Positions 22,450 through 35,449 of a stretch of DNA of 64,000 nucleotides are shown here, piece after piece. Source of the stretch: Liolophura sinensis (Eukaryota; Mollusca; Polyplacophora; Chitonida; Chitonidae). How positions within the stretch are numbered: the stretch's first letter is position 1; every line of letters starts with the position of its first letter. The position numbers and the translations under genes are program-made. The notes beneath the pieces were generated by a model that saw only the letters and a list, made by a program, of their open reading frames with translations, ran no database searches and was not told the DNA's origin. The stretch covers positions 21,043,295-21,107,294 of the forward strand of contig NC_088298.1 in assembly GCF_032854445.1 (NCBI RefSeq). The letters run 5' to 3'.

Positions 22450-23330
22450 GCAAGATATACCTGTAATTAGCATGCCAGTTCGGGTCATCTGACGGTCACG
22501 TAGCTTGATTACCTAAAATAATGCAATTTGTGGTTGATCTGAAGTGGCCGGCACTACAAAGTGATTTCCCCTGAGGTCCAGATGGACTATAATCTGATGA
22601 AAGTCTGGCTCAGCATTCTTCATTTGTTAATAATAAACAAAACTTCTCGACAATGGTCTCTTATGTGTACACTTAGCTAATTGCAAGGGCATCTACAACA
22701 GTTATTGCATACACAGCTTGTTGCATACATATGTCCTGCAAAATGGGCAAAACTCATTGGAGTCCTTTATCTCTTTGTCATCAAGTTTTTATTCATTTTG
22801 TACCGGGCTGAAATTGATTTCCCCTTTAAGACATCAAATTCCCAGTTTTCCTCAATAAAATCATTCAAATGGTTCATCGCTGTTTTTTATTTTTGTCTTT
22901 TTTTTATGTTTACCACAAGTTGCTTCAAAATGAATACTTGCCTGAAGGGACGCAATTGTCCAATGATTTTAAATCACAGAAATACTAATAAAAACTGCTC
23001 TGTATCAATTGCACTATGTTTTTTGACACATCACTTTCAATGATGTGGAATGCCTATGCACAATCACTGACTCAGCCTAAGGATTACATTAAGTAAACCT
23101 AGCCTATTTTATAACCCACTGTACCTGATATATCCTAATTCTTCTCATTCTCAGGATAAATATTAGTAGTGCTGAAAGGAAATATTTTCTGGTTTGGAAG
23201 AGTAAAGATATGAATATGTTATTCATCAGATGGACTAACCATATGAAAAAAAAAAAGAAACTAAATATTCCTGCTACAATTACATTATAATGGCTAAAAA
23301 AGCAGACCAGGTGTCCCAAAAATTAAAAGA
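22450..23330. other. No gene recognised
   Basis: AT-rich sequence. The 120-codon open frame at 22681-23043 has no recognisable domain and an intron-like composition. Confidence 0.45.
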
Positions 23331-23332
23331 AG

Positions 23333-23536
23333 TACCGTAAATGACCTAAAATTTGGCCAACAAAAATTCATTTTTGGAGCAAAATATTTTTTTTGGTGCT
23401 GAAACTTACAATTTTCCAGTAGAATATTATCCTGCGTTCCAAGCACACCTCAAAACACCTTTCTAAAATTAATAGAACTCTCAGAAAAACGGGAAATTAA
23501 GTTCGTCATGGACGGAATATATGGTCCTTTAGGGTA
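23333..23536 (+). mobile_element. MITE family A copy (TA flanked)
   Basis: TACCGTAAATGACCTAAAAT at the left and ATATGGTCCTTTAGGGTA at the right form inverted ends flanked by TA. The interior has GCTGAAACTTACAATTTTCC. Confidence 0.75.
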
Positions 23537-23847
23537 GGTACGTGTATGTTGTATTGGTCCGTATATTAATTATGTTCCCTTCTTGATTAAGTCTGACACT
23601 CCTGTGGACATGGCCACGGTCACTGTAAGGAGAGCAAGTTTTAATACGCTGTCTACAGTATCAGCCTTTTATCTCAGTTATCTTGACTTTGTCTCCATTG
23701 TTCTCCAGTAAAGCATTATATATAATGATTCGTAACTCTGAGGTACCACCTCTCAAGGCTGATGAATGAATGGTCATTTGTATTTATCTTTATCGTTGTT
23801 TTTGTGTTTATTTTATTTCTTGATTGATGTGAAGACTATCGTGAATA

Positions 23848-24032
23848 TGAGACAAATTTTGTCCATGACTAATTTGCTCATTTTCCAGATTCTGGGCGTT
23901 CTGTTGACTTTAGAAACTTGCTTTGAGAGGTGTGGGGAAAATGTAACTTTCATCACCAACAGTAAGTTCCCAGGACATTAATTTGCCTCCAAAAATGCTT
24001 TTTGCGGTAAAAATTTTAGGTAATTTAGGGTA
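23848..24032 (-). mobile_element. MITE family A copy, inverted
   Basis: Reverse orientation of family A: TTGTCCATGACTAATTTGCT at the left, GGTAATTTAGGGTA at the right. Confidence 0.6.
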
Positions 24033-24569
24033 CTTCAGATGTATATGTATAGCAGAGCAATATTTGTAATATCACATACATAGCTGACAGAATTGGTACT
24101 ATTTTGCAGCACTTGGCCTTCAATCAATCAATCACAAGTCTACATACTCATGAGGAATGCCGACGGCTTAACACCACTTCCGCAGAACTGCAGCCATATC
24201 ATAGGACCATTGTACCTTAGAGAATATCAATTTAACACGCTGCAGCTTGGTGATGTGCCGTCACTGGCATATTATCAGTTCATTTTATGTATCAAGTGAC
24301 AATCAAATTAATCTACAATTACTGTGAACATTTCAAAGCTTCGATCGCCTCAAATTACCTTGGTTACACAACCACAGGTACATTATGGCACAAAAATAAA
24401 TATCAATAACAATGTTACTTTAATAATGTTCTTCATGACAAAAAAACCTGACAGCCCAAATTGAACAGCAACTGATACATGTATTCTCTGTAACCGTTTC
24501 CTCCTAAACTGACGGGTTAAATTGCAGTCTTTCTCTTTGATGATGGTTTTGTAATATACATGTATAAAA

Positions 24570-24794
24570 TACCCTAAATGACTAAAAATTCGGCACACAA
24601 AAAAGTGCATTTTTAGAAGCAAATAAATCTCACAAAATATTATTTTTGGTGCTGAAACTTACAATTTTCCACTCCAATGTCATATCGCGTTCCAAGCAAA
24701 CCACAAAGCACCTTTCTAAAAATCAACAGACCTCTCAGAATCAGGAGAAATGGGCAAGTTAGTCAAGGACGAAATTTATGGTCATTTATTCTAA
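24570..24794 (+). mobile_element. MITE family A copy
   Basis: TACCCTAAATGACTAAAAAT at the left, GAAATTTATGGTCATTTATT at the right. The interior GGTGCTGAAACTTACAATTT matches the other copies. Confidence 0.75.
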
Positions 24795-24989
24795 CTGCTG
24801 ATGTAATGGTGCTTTTATGATTTGTTACATTATGAGGTAAATTGCGTTTCCCTGTGTCTGCGTGAATTAGGCCTCAGGGAAGTTTGATCAAAAGGATGAC
24901 AATTGATTATAAGCCCATTTCAACTATTAACTCTAGACTGGTTGGAGACACTGGCCCAATAACCTTGAAGAATAGTTCAATGTCAACTA

Positions 24990-25110
24990 GGTGAACCTGT
25001 CCAGCATATTTGATGAAAATTACTTAAAGGCTTCAAGAAATATCAAGTTTAACTTAAATGATCATGGTGACCTTGAAAAAAATAGGCGAAGGTCAAAGAA
25101 AATAAACAAG
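24990..25110. repeat. Possible dispersed repeat
   Basis: GGTGACCTTGAAAAAAATAG followed by GCGAAGGTCAA has a wording I associate with repeats in mollusc DNA. It carries a 66-codon open frame with no domain. Confidence 0.25.
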
Positions 25111-25199
25111 ATTCTTCCCAAAAGAGCTAAATCTGGCAACAAGCATTCAGAAATATTGTCATGGATAAGGGTGAGCAGACTGATAGCATAAACACTACA

Positions 25200-26420
25200 G
25201 CAAAACCCCTAGGCCAATCATGGAAGAGGGGTAATAATTAGGTAGTGCTAGCTTATACTATTACTTCTGCTCCCTAACAACAACATGCACCAATATCATT
25301 GACAAGAACTTGATAACACAATTTCTTTGTGGGTTTGTTTATTTCCTCGGTTACAGAGGTTCAGAATTACTTTCGTTTTCTAGTACTCGGTTCTGGTCCC
25401 AATGCTGACACTTGTGCATGTACATGTATAGTGCTGCATCACTGAAATGCCATGTCAAAGATACCATACACAACACCTGATCCTTAGCTGTCAGAGTAAG
25501 CCAGATCAAATGACCTAAACAAGTCTGCATACATGTACTGACTTCTGTCTCTCAAAATATAATACTGATACAATTATCAATTTGGTTCTGGTCAGAATAT
25601 ATGTCAAAAATATTTTGGTCCAGAATCTCTGCATACAATTTCACTTCCTCTTGAACATGCAAAAAGCTTACATAATTAATGCTGTGCATTATTTGGCAGC
25701 TATTAATAATTCAGCATTTATCAGTTTTGCAGGAGTCTTGATTTTTTTCAAAATCACATTGAACAAGCAAAATTATCTCTATATACATGTGGAGAATTTA
25801 AGGCTGACGATCTAAGAAACAAATCTATATAGGTAAGACAAACAAACAAGAATTCTTGATGCTTCTGCAATAATGTACAATCCTGACAATTCACTGCAAG
25901 TCTGCAAAGGTATCAAAACTCCACAAAAGAAATAAGGAAAACAACAATAATTTTGTTTAAATCAGACAAAACAGTCCAAACCTCAAAACTGATCCATATG
26001 TTTGGTGAAGGCATATGTACATGTGCCAAGTTTTACATCAGAATAACACATATTTACAGTACTAGTAGCTAAGGGACTATCAAACGGTGACACATGGCAA
26101 TACAATAATCCGTATAAGACACCTGTGGGGACTTAAATATCTGCAATGGAATAACAGACAAAAAGGAAAAATGTATTTATAAGTTGATCCTAGATTTAAG
26201 CAGTGTTATTTCTAACAGACATTATCGCAGCACCTCTAATAACAGTTGATATCTTGACATTTGTGTTTCTGCATCGATAAAAAACCAAGAGGAATGCACC
26301 TGTGTATTAGGTAAGATGAACATGAGACATCAATTGTGTTGTCGTGGAAAGATTTCAAGCCCTGGACGCTGATGATTTTCTACCACAAAAGACACCACAA
26401 TAGAACCACAGTCTGGTCTC
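25200..26420. other. No gene recognised
   Basis: Intergenic AT-rich sequence; no exon or element supported. Confidence 0.5.
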
Positions 26421-26648
26421 TGTAATTGACCTAGAATTTTGCCACAAAGAGTCAGTTTAACAGGTAGATATTAGTGTCACAATTAAAGCATTTCTCTTTG
26501 TGGTGAAGGTTACATTATTTCAAAAGCATATCATCCCACTTTCCCACCATACCTACAAAACACCTTTATAACATCAACAGAAAACCCTGGAGAATCGATC
26601 AGGCAAGATGTGCTGCTTCATCAGGGGTAAAATTTTAGGTAATTTACC
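26421..26648 (+). mobile_element. MITE family A copy, old
   Basis: GTAATTGACCTAGAATTTTG at the left, GGTAAAATTTTAGGTAATTT at the right. The interior AAAACACCTTTATAACATCA follows the family. Confidence 0.5.
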
Positions 26649-26834
26649 CCATGTCAATAGCCTATATACCATGTATACAGTACAGATGCACCAATCAAAA
26701 CCCAATCTGAACAGCGTTATGACTTTTCCCCGATCTGCACTTCCACTTACTGTACATCCCAGGGAAAATCGTCTTCGCATTTACGCTGTCAGAGGTATTG
26801 CATAACCTAATTAAAGTCAGCTCGTCAGCTTGCT

Positions 26835-27490
26835 GCATGACAATAATGAATTCCAACCACAAACTAATAATGGTTTTCCCACCATTTATTTGGCTAACCA
26901 TTGATGAATTCCAACCACAAACTAATAATCGTTTTCCCACCATTGATTAATTCCAACCACAAACTAATAATCGTTTTCCCACCACTGATCTGGCTAACCA
27001 TTGATAAATTCCAACCACAAACTAATAATGGTTTTCCCACCACTCATTTGGCTAACCATTGATGAATTCCAATCACAACCTAATAATGGTTTTCCCACCA
27101 TTGATTTAGCTAACCACTGATAAATTCCAACCACAAACTAATAATGGTTTTCCCACCACTGATTTGGCTAACCATTGCTGAATTTCAATCACAACCTAAT
27201 AATGGTTTTCCCACCACTGATTTAGCTAACCACTGATGAATACAAACCACAAACTAATAATGGTTTTCCCACCACTGATTTGGCTAACCACTGATGAATT
27301 CCAACCACAAGCTAATAATGGTTTTCCCACCACTGATCTGGCTAACCACTGATAAATTCCAACCACAAACTAATAATCGTTTTCCCACAACTGATCTGGC
27401 TAACCATTGATAAATTCCAACCACAAACTAATAATGGTTTTCCCACCACTGATTTGGTTTAACCACTGATGAATTCCAACCACAAATCAT
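26835..27490. repeat. 58-bp minisatellite, about 11 copies
   Basis: The unit contains GGCTAACCATTGATGAATTC, CAACCACAAACTAATAATGG and TTTTCCCACCACTGATT. Starts at 26992, 27050 and 27108 give a 58-bp period. One copy near 26930 lacks about 16 bp. Confidence 0.9.
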
Positions 27491-27945
27491 TATAGATTAC
27501 ATAAAAGCAATAAATTCTTTATTATATAATCACCCACCTGCCACTGATGAATTCCTAACACAAAAATCTTAGATCAGCAAACAGATAATTCAGAAAACAA
27601 TAGTCTGCCTATCTGTAAAATACACATGCTAACCAGTCATGCAAGGACAATATGAAGTCATCATGCGTACATGTACATGCAATACAGATTGGCCAAAATT
27701 TGAAGAATAATTAAACTATGCCCCTAAAAGAGAAATTTTTTTTCAATGTTGACATATCACTTAACACAGCAGTAACCCAAACCCTGCTGTTAACTTAGGG
27801 GCTCAAGTGTTCACTGAATGCTGAAAGCAGCAAATCCAAGAAGTACATACATGTATCTACCAGCATACATATAGCCAAGGTGACCACCATCTTCATTTGA
27901 TATATGTACATGTATCTATTTCAACTTACCCTAATTTCTCAAACT

Positions 27946-28104
27946 GTTTTCGCATATGAAAAAGTGCAACTTTCACACATTTTAAATTTGATTCTGACGA
28001 TAAAACTACACTGGTTGGATTGGCCAATTTCTGGGCTTCAAGCTACACAGCATAATGCCTTTACACTATGCTTGAATAAACACCTTGCGAACACGCGAAA
28101 AGAT
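27946..28104 (+). mobile_element. MITE family B copy
   Basis: TTTTCGCATATGAAAAAG at the left and ACGCGAAAAGATTGAAGAAT at the right. The interior GGTTGGATTGGCCAATTTCT is shared with 29.3 kb. Confidence 0.5.
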
Positions 28105-28109
28105 TGAAG

Positions 28110-29260
28110 AATTGCAGTAAATCAGATTTTCTGAGCATTATTTGCAAAGAGGATTGCAAGTCGCCACAAAATCAGACAAAAGGATCATAAAGGGGCTTAA
28201 AAGAGCATGCAGTACAACCATGTAATCAAAACCCACCTGTTATTTAAGAGGACCAAGTGCTCCCTGAATATCTAACTGCAAAATCCAAGAGAATGGTAAT
28301 TCTCAATGGGACTCTGGTTAATCAAACCTTTTAGGTCTGCCTGGCCAGCTTGTGTGTATCCAGGCCTTCTCTAACCAGCAGTGTCAAAACCACATGATCA
28401 CATTATCCAGCCAGGTACTGGAACCAGAACGGATGAGGCTTTTTCCAACTAACACATCCACAGCCAGATCAGAATACATGGATGGTCGAGACAGTCCATT
28501 TCCACAGAATTAATATTCCCGTCTTTAGTTAAGAGCTAGGCCTCAATTGTGCAAGGGCCCAGCCGTCAAGGCCAAACACGCTACGCTGTATATAAAAGCA
28601 AACTATTCTATGACAGATAACAGCTGTGTTGCTAAGAACCTTTTTGACAGGATTTGAAGTTAAGGGCAAATAAAACAGGTCAGACGAAAGACCATACGAA
28701 AGACTATTTTGGAAAAAAAAAAAAAAAAAAAAATACATTACCTATAATCCAACTGAATTTTTGCAATATTGTTGGAACAGCCCAAATAATTACCTTTCAT
28801 AAATTATGAATTTTGATTGTACACATTATATTCCAAAATTGGTAAAAACATTCCTAAAATTTATAATGTACATGGGTCGCTTCAACAGTTTTTCAAACTT
28901 CAGAATCACTTTCACACTACAAATAGAACAGGTACTGTTATAATATTTATCACTAGGCAACCGTTTGCACTATTCTAGGCAAATAATAAAACTTGACTTC
29001 ATTAACATTAATTTTGCCAAAAATCACTGGTATAGCCTCCTTATAAATACTGTCTGGAACGAAAATGGCTTCAATTATATCTTATTTAAAGACTTGTTTT
29101 CCTGTAAGTATTAAATGAATTAAAAACACTGGATTTCTGACCATACTGTTACCATGCAGTCACTCATATATCAGGTTTTTGCATACAGAATACATACTGA
29201 TATAGATCCACATTAGAATGCATTCACAGAATGGAACTGGAACTCCTTTTTGAATTAAAG
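28110..29260. other. No gene recognised
   Basis: Includes a 22-base A run near 28711-28732. No exon is supported. Confidence 0.45.
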
Positions 29261-29261
29261 A

Positions 29262-29420
29262 GAAACTTTCAGTGCAATTTATGCACATTTATAATTTGAT
29301 TTTGGAAACAAAACCACATTGCTTGGATTGGCCAATTTTCAGGCTTTACAAAGAGTATAATTTTATGAGTCTACACAGAATGATGCCAAACATGCCAAAA
29401 AGTTGAAGAATTACAGTAAA
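29262..29420 (+). mobile_element. MITE family B copy, ends decayed
   Basis: AACTTTCAGTGCAATTTATG, GCTTGGATTGGCCAATTTTC and AAAGTTGAAGAATTACAGTA follow the family order of the 41.5 kb copy. Confidence 0.5.
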
Positions 29421-29429
29421 CATATTCAA

Positions 29430-30950
29430 GCAAACAATACATGGGTGTGACATTTCTCATCAGCTTCCCAGGAAGCAGCTCCCAACAAAGCATCATAAGA
29501 TTCAATGTTTCAAATTCATTCTACTCTGTTTACAGGTAAAAACTATAGGTATTTTCCAGGACGGTGCTTAATTTGACAAATACTACGTCTTATTGTCGTC
29601 TTTCCTTTCAGCAGCACGGTGTTTTGGTTTTGACCTCAGTTCCATTTGCTCTCAGCAAACAATATTCCACTCACCTGCTCCTGTTCAAAGCAGATTTATC
29701 TGGTGAGCACGATGTTTAAAAACTGCAGACGATTAAGTTTCGAAGAACAAAGAGACAGCGCCATACTCTGTTTACATAACACCACAGGGATGCCATGGAA
29801 ACGGAAAAAAGTGACATTTATAACTGCTTGCTTTGCCATTCTAGTTTGCCTTAATGGATAGAGCCAGCTCTGTTCACTTCTCGTGTCTAGACAGCCTGGC
29901 AACATACGTGGTTGCAATTTCCAGACTTCACAAGCAATATTGCTTCCACAGAGTCCATATTCCACGGTTAGGATCATCTCATGCGAACTGAGAAACATTC
30001 TGAATACTGAACTTAACCTAAAATTTTATCCACAACAACATGCACGTTATGCACCTTTGACGCAAAGGTTTTTTAAGGTTTCCCTAGACAGGCTAGAAGA
30101 TACAATGATATCCCACTGAAAAAATGTAGATTTCAGTCACGAAAAGAAAAATTTTGTTACCTCAACTTGCATTCAAAAAGGCACTTTATGAGCAAATTTC
30201 TCGGGCATTTACAGTATACTTTCTTCTTCTTGATGGGGTTTTCACTTTCAACCATCACACACACTGAACATTCGGAGATATTTAGATAATCTAAAACTTA
30301 CAGCAGACTAACTAGTAACATTCAAATTATGTTTAAAATTTTGTCTTAATACATGTTTTCACACCTTAAGAATCTGTTTTGACTCATCAAAATTGGCAAG
30401 AGGTTGATATGCATAAAAGGAAATCTGGTAATGGTTTAAGCCCAGAGTGGTTATCAAAATGAAAACAAAAAAGTATAAAGATATCCTGTGACAGCTAGAG
30501 AGCCCAAGTTCAATTTAGTCAGTACAAGGGGCCATTTTCAAGAAGTGATTCTGGACTTTGCTCAAAAATTAGATATACTGAGACACAGCATACGGCCAAT
30601 TTTGACAGCTTTATTTCAACTGAACACTTATTGATTGGCAAACCCAGCATCTTCTAAACCAGGCTAATAAATAGCGTTAAAATCAGATTTCAAATCTTGC
30701 CGAAAGCCAAAACCCTTTTTTAGCTGAATTGGCCCCAGGGGATCCAATTGTCACGTTTTACATTATCATGGCTTACATGTACGTGCATGTATGTTGGAAA
30801 AACCAGACCTAGATGATCTAAAAACCTACTTTAATTCAAAATTCAATTCATTTATTTATTTATTTATTTTTTTTAACATGCTATAGGGTAGCTTTTGAAA
30901 TCTGTGATGTAACCAGCTACACTGTGTTGTGCCTTTCAAATTTTATTTCT
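29430..30950. other. No gene recognised
   Basis: An open frame of 100 codons at 29696-29998 (minus) has no known domain and overlaps another frame on the opposite strand, so it is not called. Confidence 0.45.
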
Positions 30951-30954
30951 ACTT

Positions 30955-31073
30955 TCATTTATTTATTTGTTTGATTGGTGTTTTACGCCGTACTCAAGAA
31001 TATTTCACTTATACGATGGCGACCAGCATTACGGTGGGTGGAAACCGGGCACAGCCCAGGGGAAACCCACGTT
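30955..31073 (-). mobile_element. SINE family 1, 5'-truncated
   Basis: TTGATTGGTGTTTTACGCCG, CAAGAATATTTCACTTATAC and GGAAACCGGGCACAGCCCAG. Confidence 0.85.
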
Positions 31074-31424
31074 CAAAATTCAAGGATTAAATGATATATC
31101 GTGCATACCTTTTTCGAAACATGATAAACAATTTCAAATCACTAATAACAGTTCAACACGCCGGGCACTAATGCCTCTTTTGAAAGACTTTTGAAAGACA
31201 AATTTTTCAGTTAGATCGGACTACATTCAACAATGCAAGCAAGTAATGCAAATGCCTGAGCCAGCAAGGACCCTTCAAACCTAGCATATAACAGGGGTTG
31301 AATGATTGATAATTCCCTTTCGTTTTTAAGACTTCAAACTGAACCCAGATGACCTTGTATAATGGAAATATTCATAACGTCAGACACATAAATGACTGCT
31401 TGTTGCTTCTTATACACATTTATA

Positions 31425-31655
31425 TTGGTTTACAACATCATCTAAAGCATTTGACACCTTTACATCATGCTGGATGACCACAATGTCTGTAATGGTCATC
31501 AATGAAAAACTTGAAATATCAAACATTTTATCCACTTTCATTTACAACATCTAAAACATCTGACACCTAACCTTTACATGTTGGATGACCAAAATGTCTG
31601 ACAACGTCATCACCCAAGACCTTGAAACTTCAAACATTTTGATTGCTTCCACATA
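31425..31655. repeat. Two-copy tandem duplication, about 115 bp
   Basis: TACAACATC, TCTAAAACATCTGACACC, GGATGACCAAAATGTCTG and CTTGAAACTTCAAACATTTT occur in the same order twice. Confidence 0.65.
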
Positions 31656-31659
31656 TTAA

Positions 31660-33480
31660 AAATTACAACAAATGAGCTTTTCATACCAAGGGACCCTTTT
31701 AAAAAAAACAACAACCAGAATGGAACTGACATGTACCATATGCGACAACAACCACTTTTACATCGAATGTCAAGAACTACTTTACTCCTGTGCTGAATCC
31801 ATCAAATCAACCTTTAAAGCCAGGTACACGGTAACAAAGGAATTGTTATACTGGCAAATGGAATCGTTAGACAGCCTTAATTCAAAGCGTGGATTTTACA
31901 TGAGTTTGCTTTCAGCCGTGCACACAATAGGATTGTGGTGTGAAGATCAAGATTCTCCTTGTTTGTCCAGCCAGTAGCAGGTTGAGCGTACACATGTATG
32001 TACTTGTTAGGACGGAAATGTGAGGCCTGATCATGGATTCTTAACTAAACCAGAAGCTTTTTATGCCCTGGATTGATTGGTCATACCTATGCTTTAATGT
32101 CACTTCTATGCACAACCACTATAAAGGTTTTAGGCCATCTTTAAAAATATGGTTATTTCAAGTATCCCTTATAACCTACACAAAAGAGGCTCCTATTCAA
32201 ATGTTTTTTAACCGTGCTTCTTCTACAGGAAATTCCTTATTTTTTCATTTAGTGCTATTTAATTTCTTTAAAAAGCAAAATTTTATTGAAAAAGTAAAAT
32301 AAAACTGTCCAACCCTGATACTTAAGATAGACTAGTTACTTCAACCGCTAAATTGATGTAAGCTGATACATGTAATGATGTATTATTGACTGTTTTCATG
32401 TCTTAAAAAAAAAAAATGGAATTGTATATACTGTTTGCACTTGTTAAGTGTTCATGTATTGCTGCAGATGGCCTCTGGGAAGAGCAAATATTGTTCAATT
32501 TGACAGAGCTATCCTCTTTAAATAAAGGTTTCAATCATATGACCATGTTATGTGAAACAAACCATTTTTTTAGAGGATGGTCCGAATGATCTAAAGGACT
32601 AAAATACAGGTAAGTATGACAATAGGTAGGTCTCCATTGTACGCCGTTCTTAACGGAGACTTCGCTTACATGAAACTTGGCATGCAACATTGTCAGCTTT
32701 TCACGCCCTCTCATAAAAGTTCTCATATCAAATTTTCTTTTTTTTTCAAAAGAAAACTGGCAAACCTTGAGCACATTTTTTTGGGTTTTTTTTTAATGTA
32801 TGCGATGGTCAGGCATTGAGAACAGGGGCTTTGTGTTATAAATCAGGCAATAGGTATTTAGCGCCAGAGTCAAAATCCGGATAACTAGCTGTCATAAAAT
32901 ATGAAAAACATTGGAGAATGGCCCAAAGCAAACTGCTGAAGCAGAGCGTGAATTAATACAGAGGCACATTCTTCCTGTCCTAAAGAACAGAACTGCATGT
33001 ACATGTAGCTCCTGGCATGTCTGATATGCAATTTTGACAGTACACAAACAGCCACACTAAGCTGAAGGCCCCACTCAGCAAAGAAAAGGAGCATGTTTCA
33101 ACAGCAGGGTAACATAAAAAATGTCTTCTAAAGAGCGGAATCGAATTGTTGTGGTATTTACAGGGAAACACCCAACATCTGACAACAAAAAAAAAAGGCA
33201 CACCTGTTATTGATGCACTAAATAATACCAGTGCTCGAATATTTGATCACTGGCAAATCTGTTAAAATGCTTTCTTTATTTCAGACCACCAATTCAACAG
33301 AAGCATCCAATGGAACAGTTCCTTTTGGTGACTTAGGAACAAATTTTAGAAAGACAACAATTGATTCAAACCAGATTTTCTGGAAAAACCTGTGGTTCTA
33401 AGTCCTAGTACATCTTGTTCAGCCATGTACAGTAATGTACAGAAAGCTTCTCTACCCTGAAAGCAACCTTTCACACTCCT
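31660..33480. other. No gene recognised
   Basis: The 101-codon frame at 31672-31977 has a few Cys but no domain I recognise. The rest is AT-rich. Confidence 0.4.
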
Positions 33481-33482
33481 AA

Positions 33483-33890
33483 AAGAATGAATGAATGAGT
33501 GCTTGGGGTTTTAACGTCATATTTTTTCAGTCATGTGTGTATGTGTGCTTGGGGTTTAACGTCGTACTTAATTTCTCCGTCATATGACAGCGTGGAGTCA
33601 TTAGGTGTGTGTAAATATAATGGGTCTTCTTGTGGCAGGGCGAGTCCATGCCACCAAAGTGCTGCCGCCAGTGAAGTATCATGCTGAAGACACCAGACAC
33701 CTCACTCACATTACACTGATACCGGGACAACCAGTTCTTCTTCCTTGCTCAAACTTCTCAGTGCTGAGTGCTCACTAGGCAGCAACAAGTATTATTTTTA
33801 CAGGCTTTGGTATGACACTAGCCAGGTTTGATCCTGGGTCTCCAGATTTCGAGGCAGATGCTCTAACCATTAGGCCACTGAAGCAGTGTC
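33483..33890 (-). mobile_element. SINE family 2a, near full length, tail duplicated
   Basis: TGCTTGGGGTTTTAACGTC and again GTGCTTGGGGTTTAACGTC near the tail. The body has GGCGAGTCCATGCCACC and CATGCTGAAGACACCAGAC. The head inverse is TTTGATCCTGGGTCTCCAG and ACCATTAGGCCACTGAAGC. Confidence 0.75.
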
Positions 33891-34062
33891 TCCCAAATCT
33901 GATGGGATCTTTTGGATGATCAGAGACAAAGACAAAAGTCCATTTAGTCTGAGTAGATCACATGATCTGCTTACAACATGTGCAATGTACTAGTTGACCT
34001 AAGTATCATTAGTGCATTAGTAAAAAAAAAACTTTGAGGTTACCATGGTAACAAAGTGCTAT

Positions 34063-34320
34063 GTGAGTGAGTGATTGCTTGGGGTTTAACTTTGACTTAA
34101 TTTTTCAGTCACTTAATGACGAAGGTGCCTCCTTGTTGTAGGACGGATTTCCACCAACCTTTTATCTATACTGCTGCTTTACTGAGACAGCTTACCGAAG
34201 GCAAGTAAGCTGCCCAGCCCGAACCATCATACTGATTCGGGTCAATCAGTCGTTGCACTTCCCATTAATGCTGAACGCCAAGCGAGGAAGCTACAACTTC
34301 CTCTTTTCAAGTCTTAAGTG
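34063..34320 (-). mobile_element. SINE family 2b, head truncated
   Basis: It shares the TTGCTTGGGGTTTAACTT tail with family 2a, but its body (GACGGATTTCCACCAACC, GAGACAGCTTACCGAAGGC, CTGAACGCCAAGCGAGGAAG) matches the inverse of the complete copy at 62.0-62.4 kb. Confidence 0.75.
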
Positions 34321-34602
34321 TAATCTACAATACCCCCCCCCCCCAAAAAAAAACGGACAAAACGCTATGGTTTCAATTCTAGCAGCAACAGCTAAAATAT
34401 ACAGTGATCACGCTAGGTAGATTGTTTGAAATGTTGTGGAGAGAAGAGCACACTGCATGTGGTGGCATGGCAATACACAAAAGTTTGTGGATATACATGT
34501 ATATATATATGTTTTTGGATTTTTTCTTACAATTTTTTTTTGTTAGTTGAAGAGGAGTATTCTTATGTACTATACTTTACCTAAAGTTTATCTCTAAAAT
34601 GT

Positions 34603-34871
34603 GTATTTATTAAGTTACCTGATTGGTGTTTTACGCCACACTCAAGACTATTTCACCTATACAATGCCAGCCGGCATTATGGAGGGAGAAAACTGAGCAG
34701 AGCCCAGGGGCAAGCCACGACCATCCACAGGTTACTTGCAGACCTTCCCATATACGGCTGAATAAGAAGCCGGCATGAGCTGGACTTGAACTCACAGCGA
34801 CTGCACTGGTGGCGGCTCCTAGGCCATTGCACTGTGCTGGGGTGCTAACCCCCTCGACCACGGAGGCCCCC
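34603..34871 (-). mobile_element. SINE family 1, near full length
   Basis: Tail TTGATTGGTGTTTTACGCCA; body GAGCTGGACTTGAACTCACA. The decayed tRNA-like head ends with ACCCCCTCGACCACGGAGGC. Confidence 0.85.
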
Positions 34872-35278
34872 TTAAAAGAATACCCTGATGACTTAATAAT
34901 CAACTCCTGACCATAACCATAGCATAAACTTATAACTGTGCAAACACTCATGAAACACATTAGCACAGGTGTAATATACATGTTCAGCAGACCGAAATAC
35001 AGCTCAATCAACTACTCAACTTTGATCAAACAAGAGTCTGAGTACATGTTTACATAAATAATTCGTCACGGTCACTGCATGATGATCAAAGAGGAGTTAA
35101 CTGGCAGGTATGCCATTAACCCTGGCCCTCTTTGGTGCAAATAAATGTTGTTAAATTACACCAAATCCTTAATCTCTCCTATGATGATCATAAACATAAT
35201 TTGTATTTGACAGAAATACATTTGAAAAAAGCTTTGGACTATAATTTAAATAAAGTGAGAATACAACTAAAGCAATAG

Positions 35279-35449
35279 ATAAGAATATTTAACTTATATG
35301 ATGGTGGTCAGCATTATGGTAGGAGGAAACCGAGCAGAGCCTGCAGGAAACCCAGTAGAGCTTGCAGGAAACCCACAACCATCCGCAGGTTATTTGCTGG
35401 CAGACCTTCACATGTAATGCCGGAGAGGAAGCCAGCATGAGCACCTCAA
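35279..35449 (-). mobile_element. SINE family 1 with internal duplication
   Basis: AGAATATTTAACTTATATG, then AGCCTGCAGGAAACCCAGTA and AGCTTGCAGGAAACCCACA as a doubled segment, then AGAGGAAGCCAGCATGAGC. The TTTA tail is missing. Confidence 0.7.

Noticed and set aside
31672-31977. 101-codon plus-strand frame with several cysteines
   Set aside because: No domain, no splice context and no paralogue in the window; chance cannot be excluded.
34631-35011. 126-codon minus-strand frame
   Set aside because: Its C-terminal half is a SINE family 1 body read in translation.
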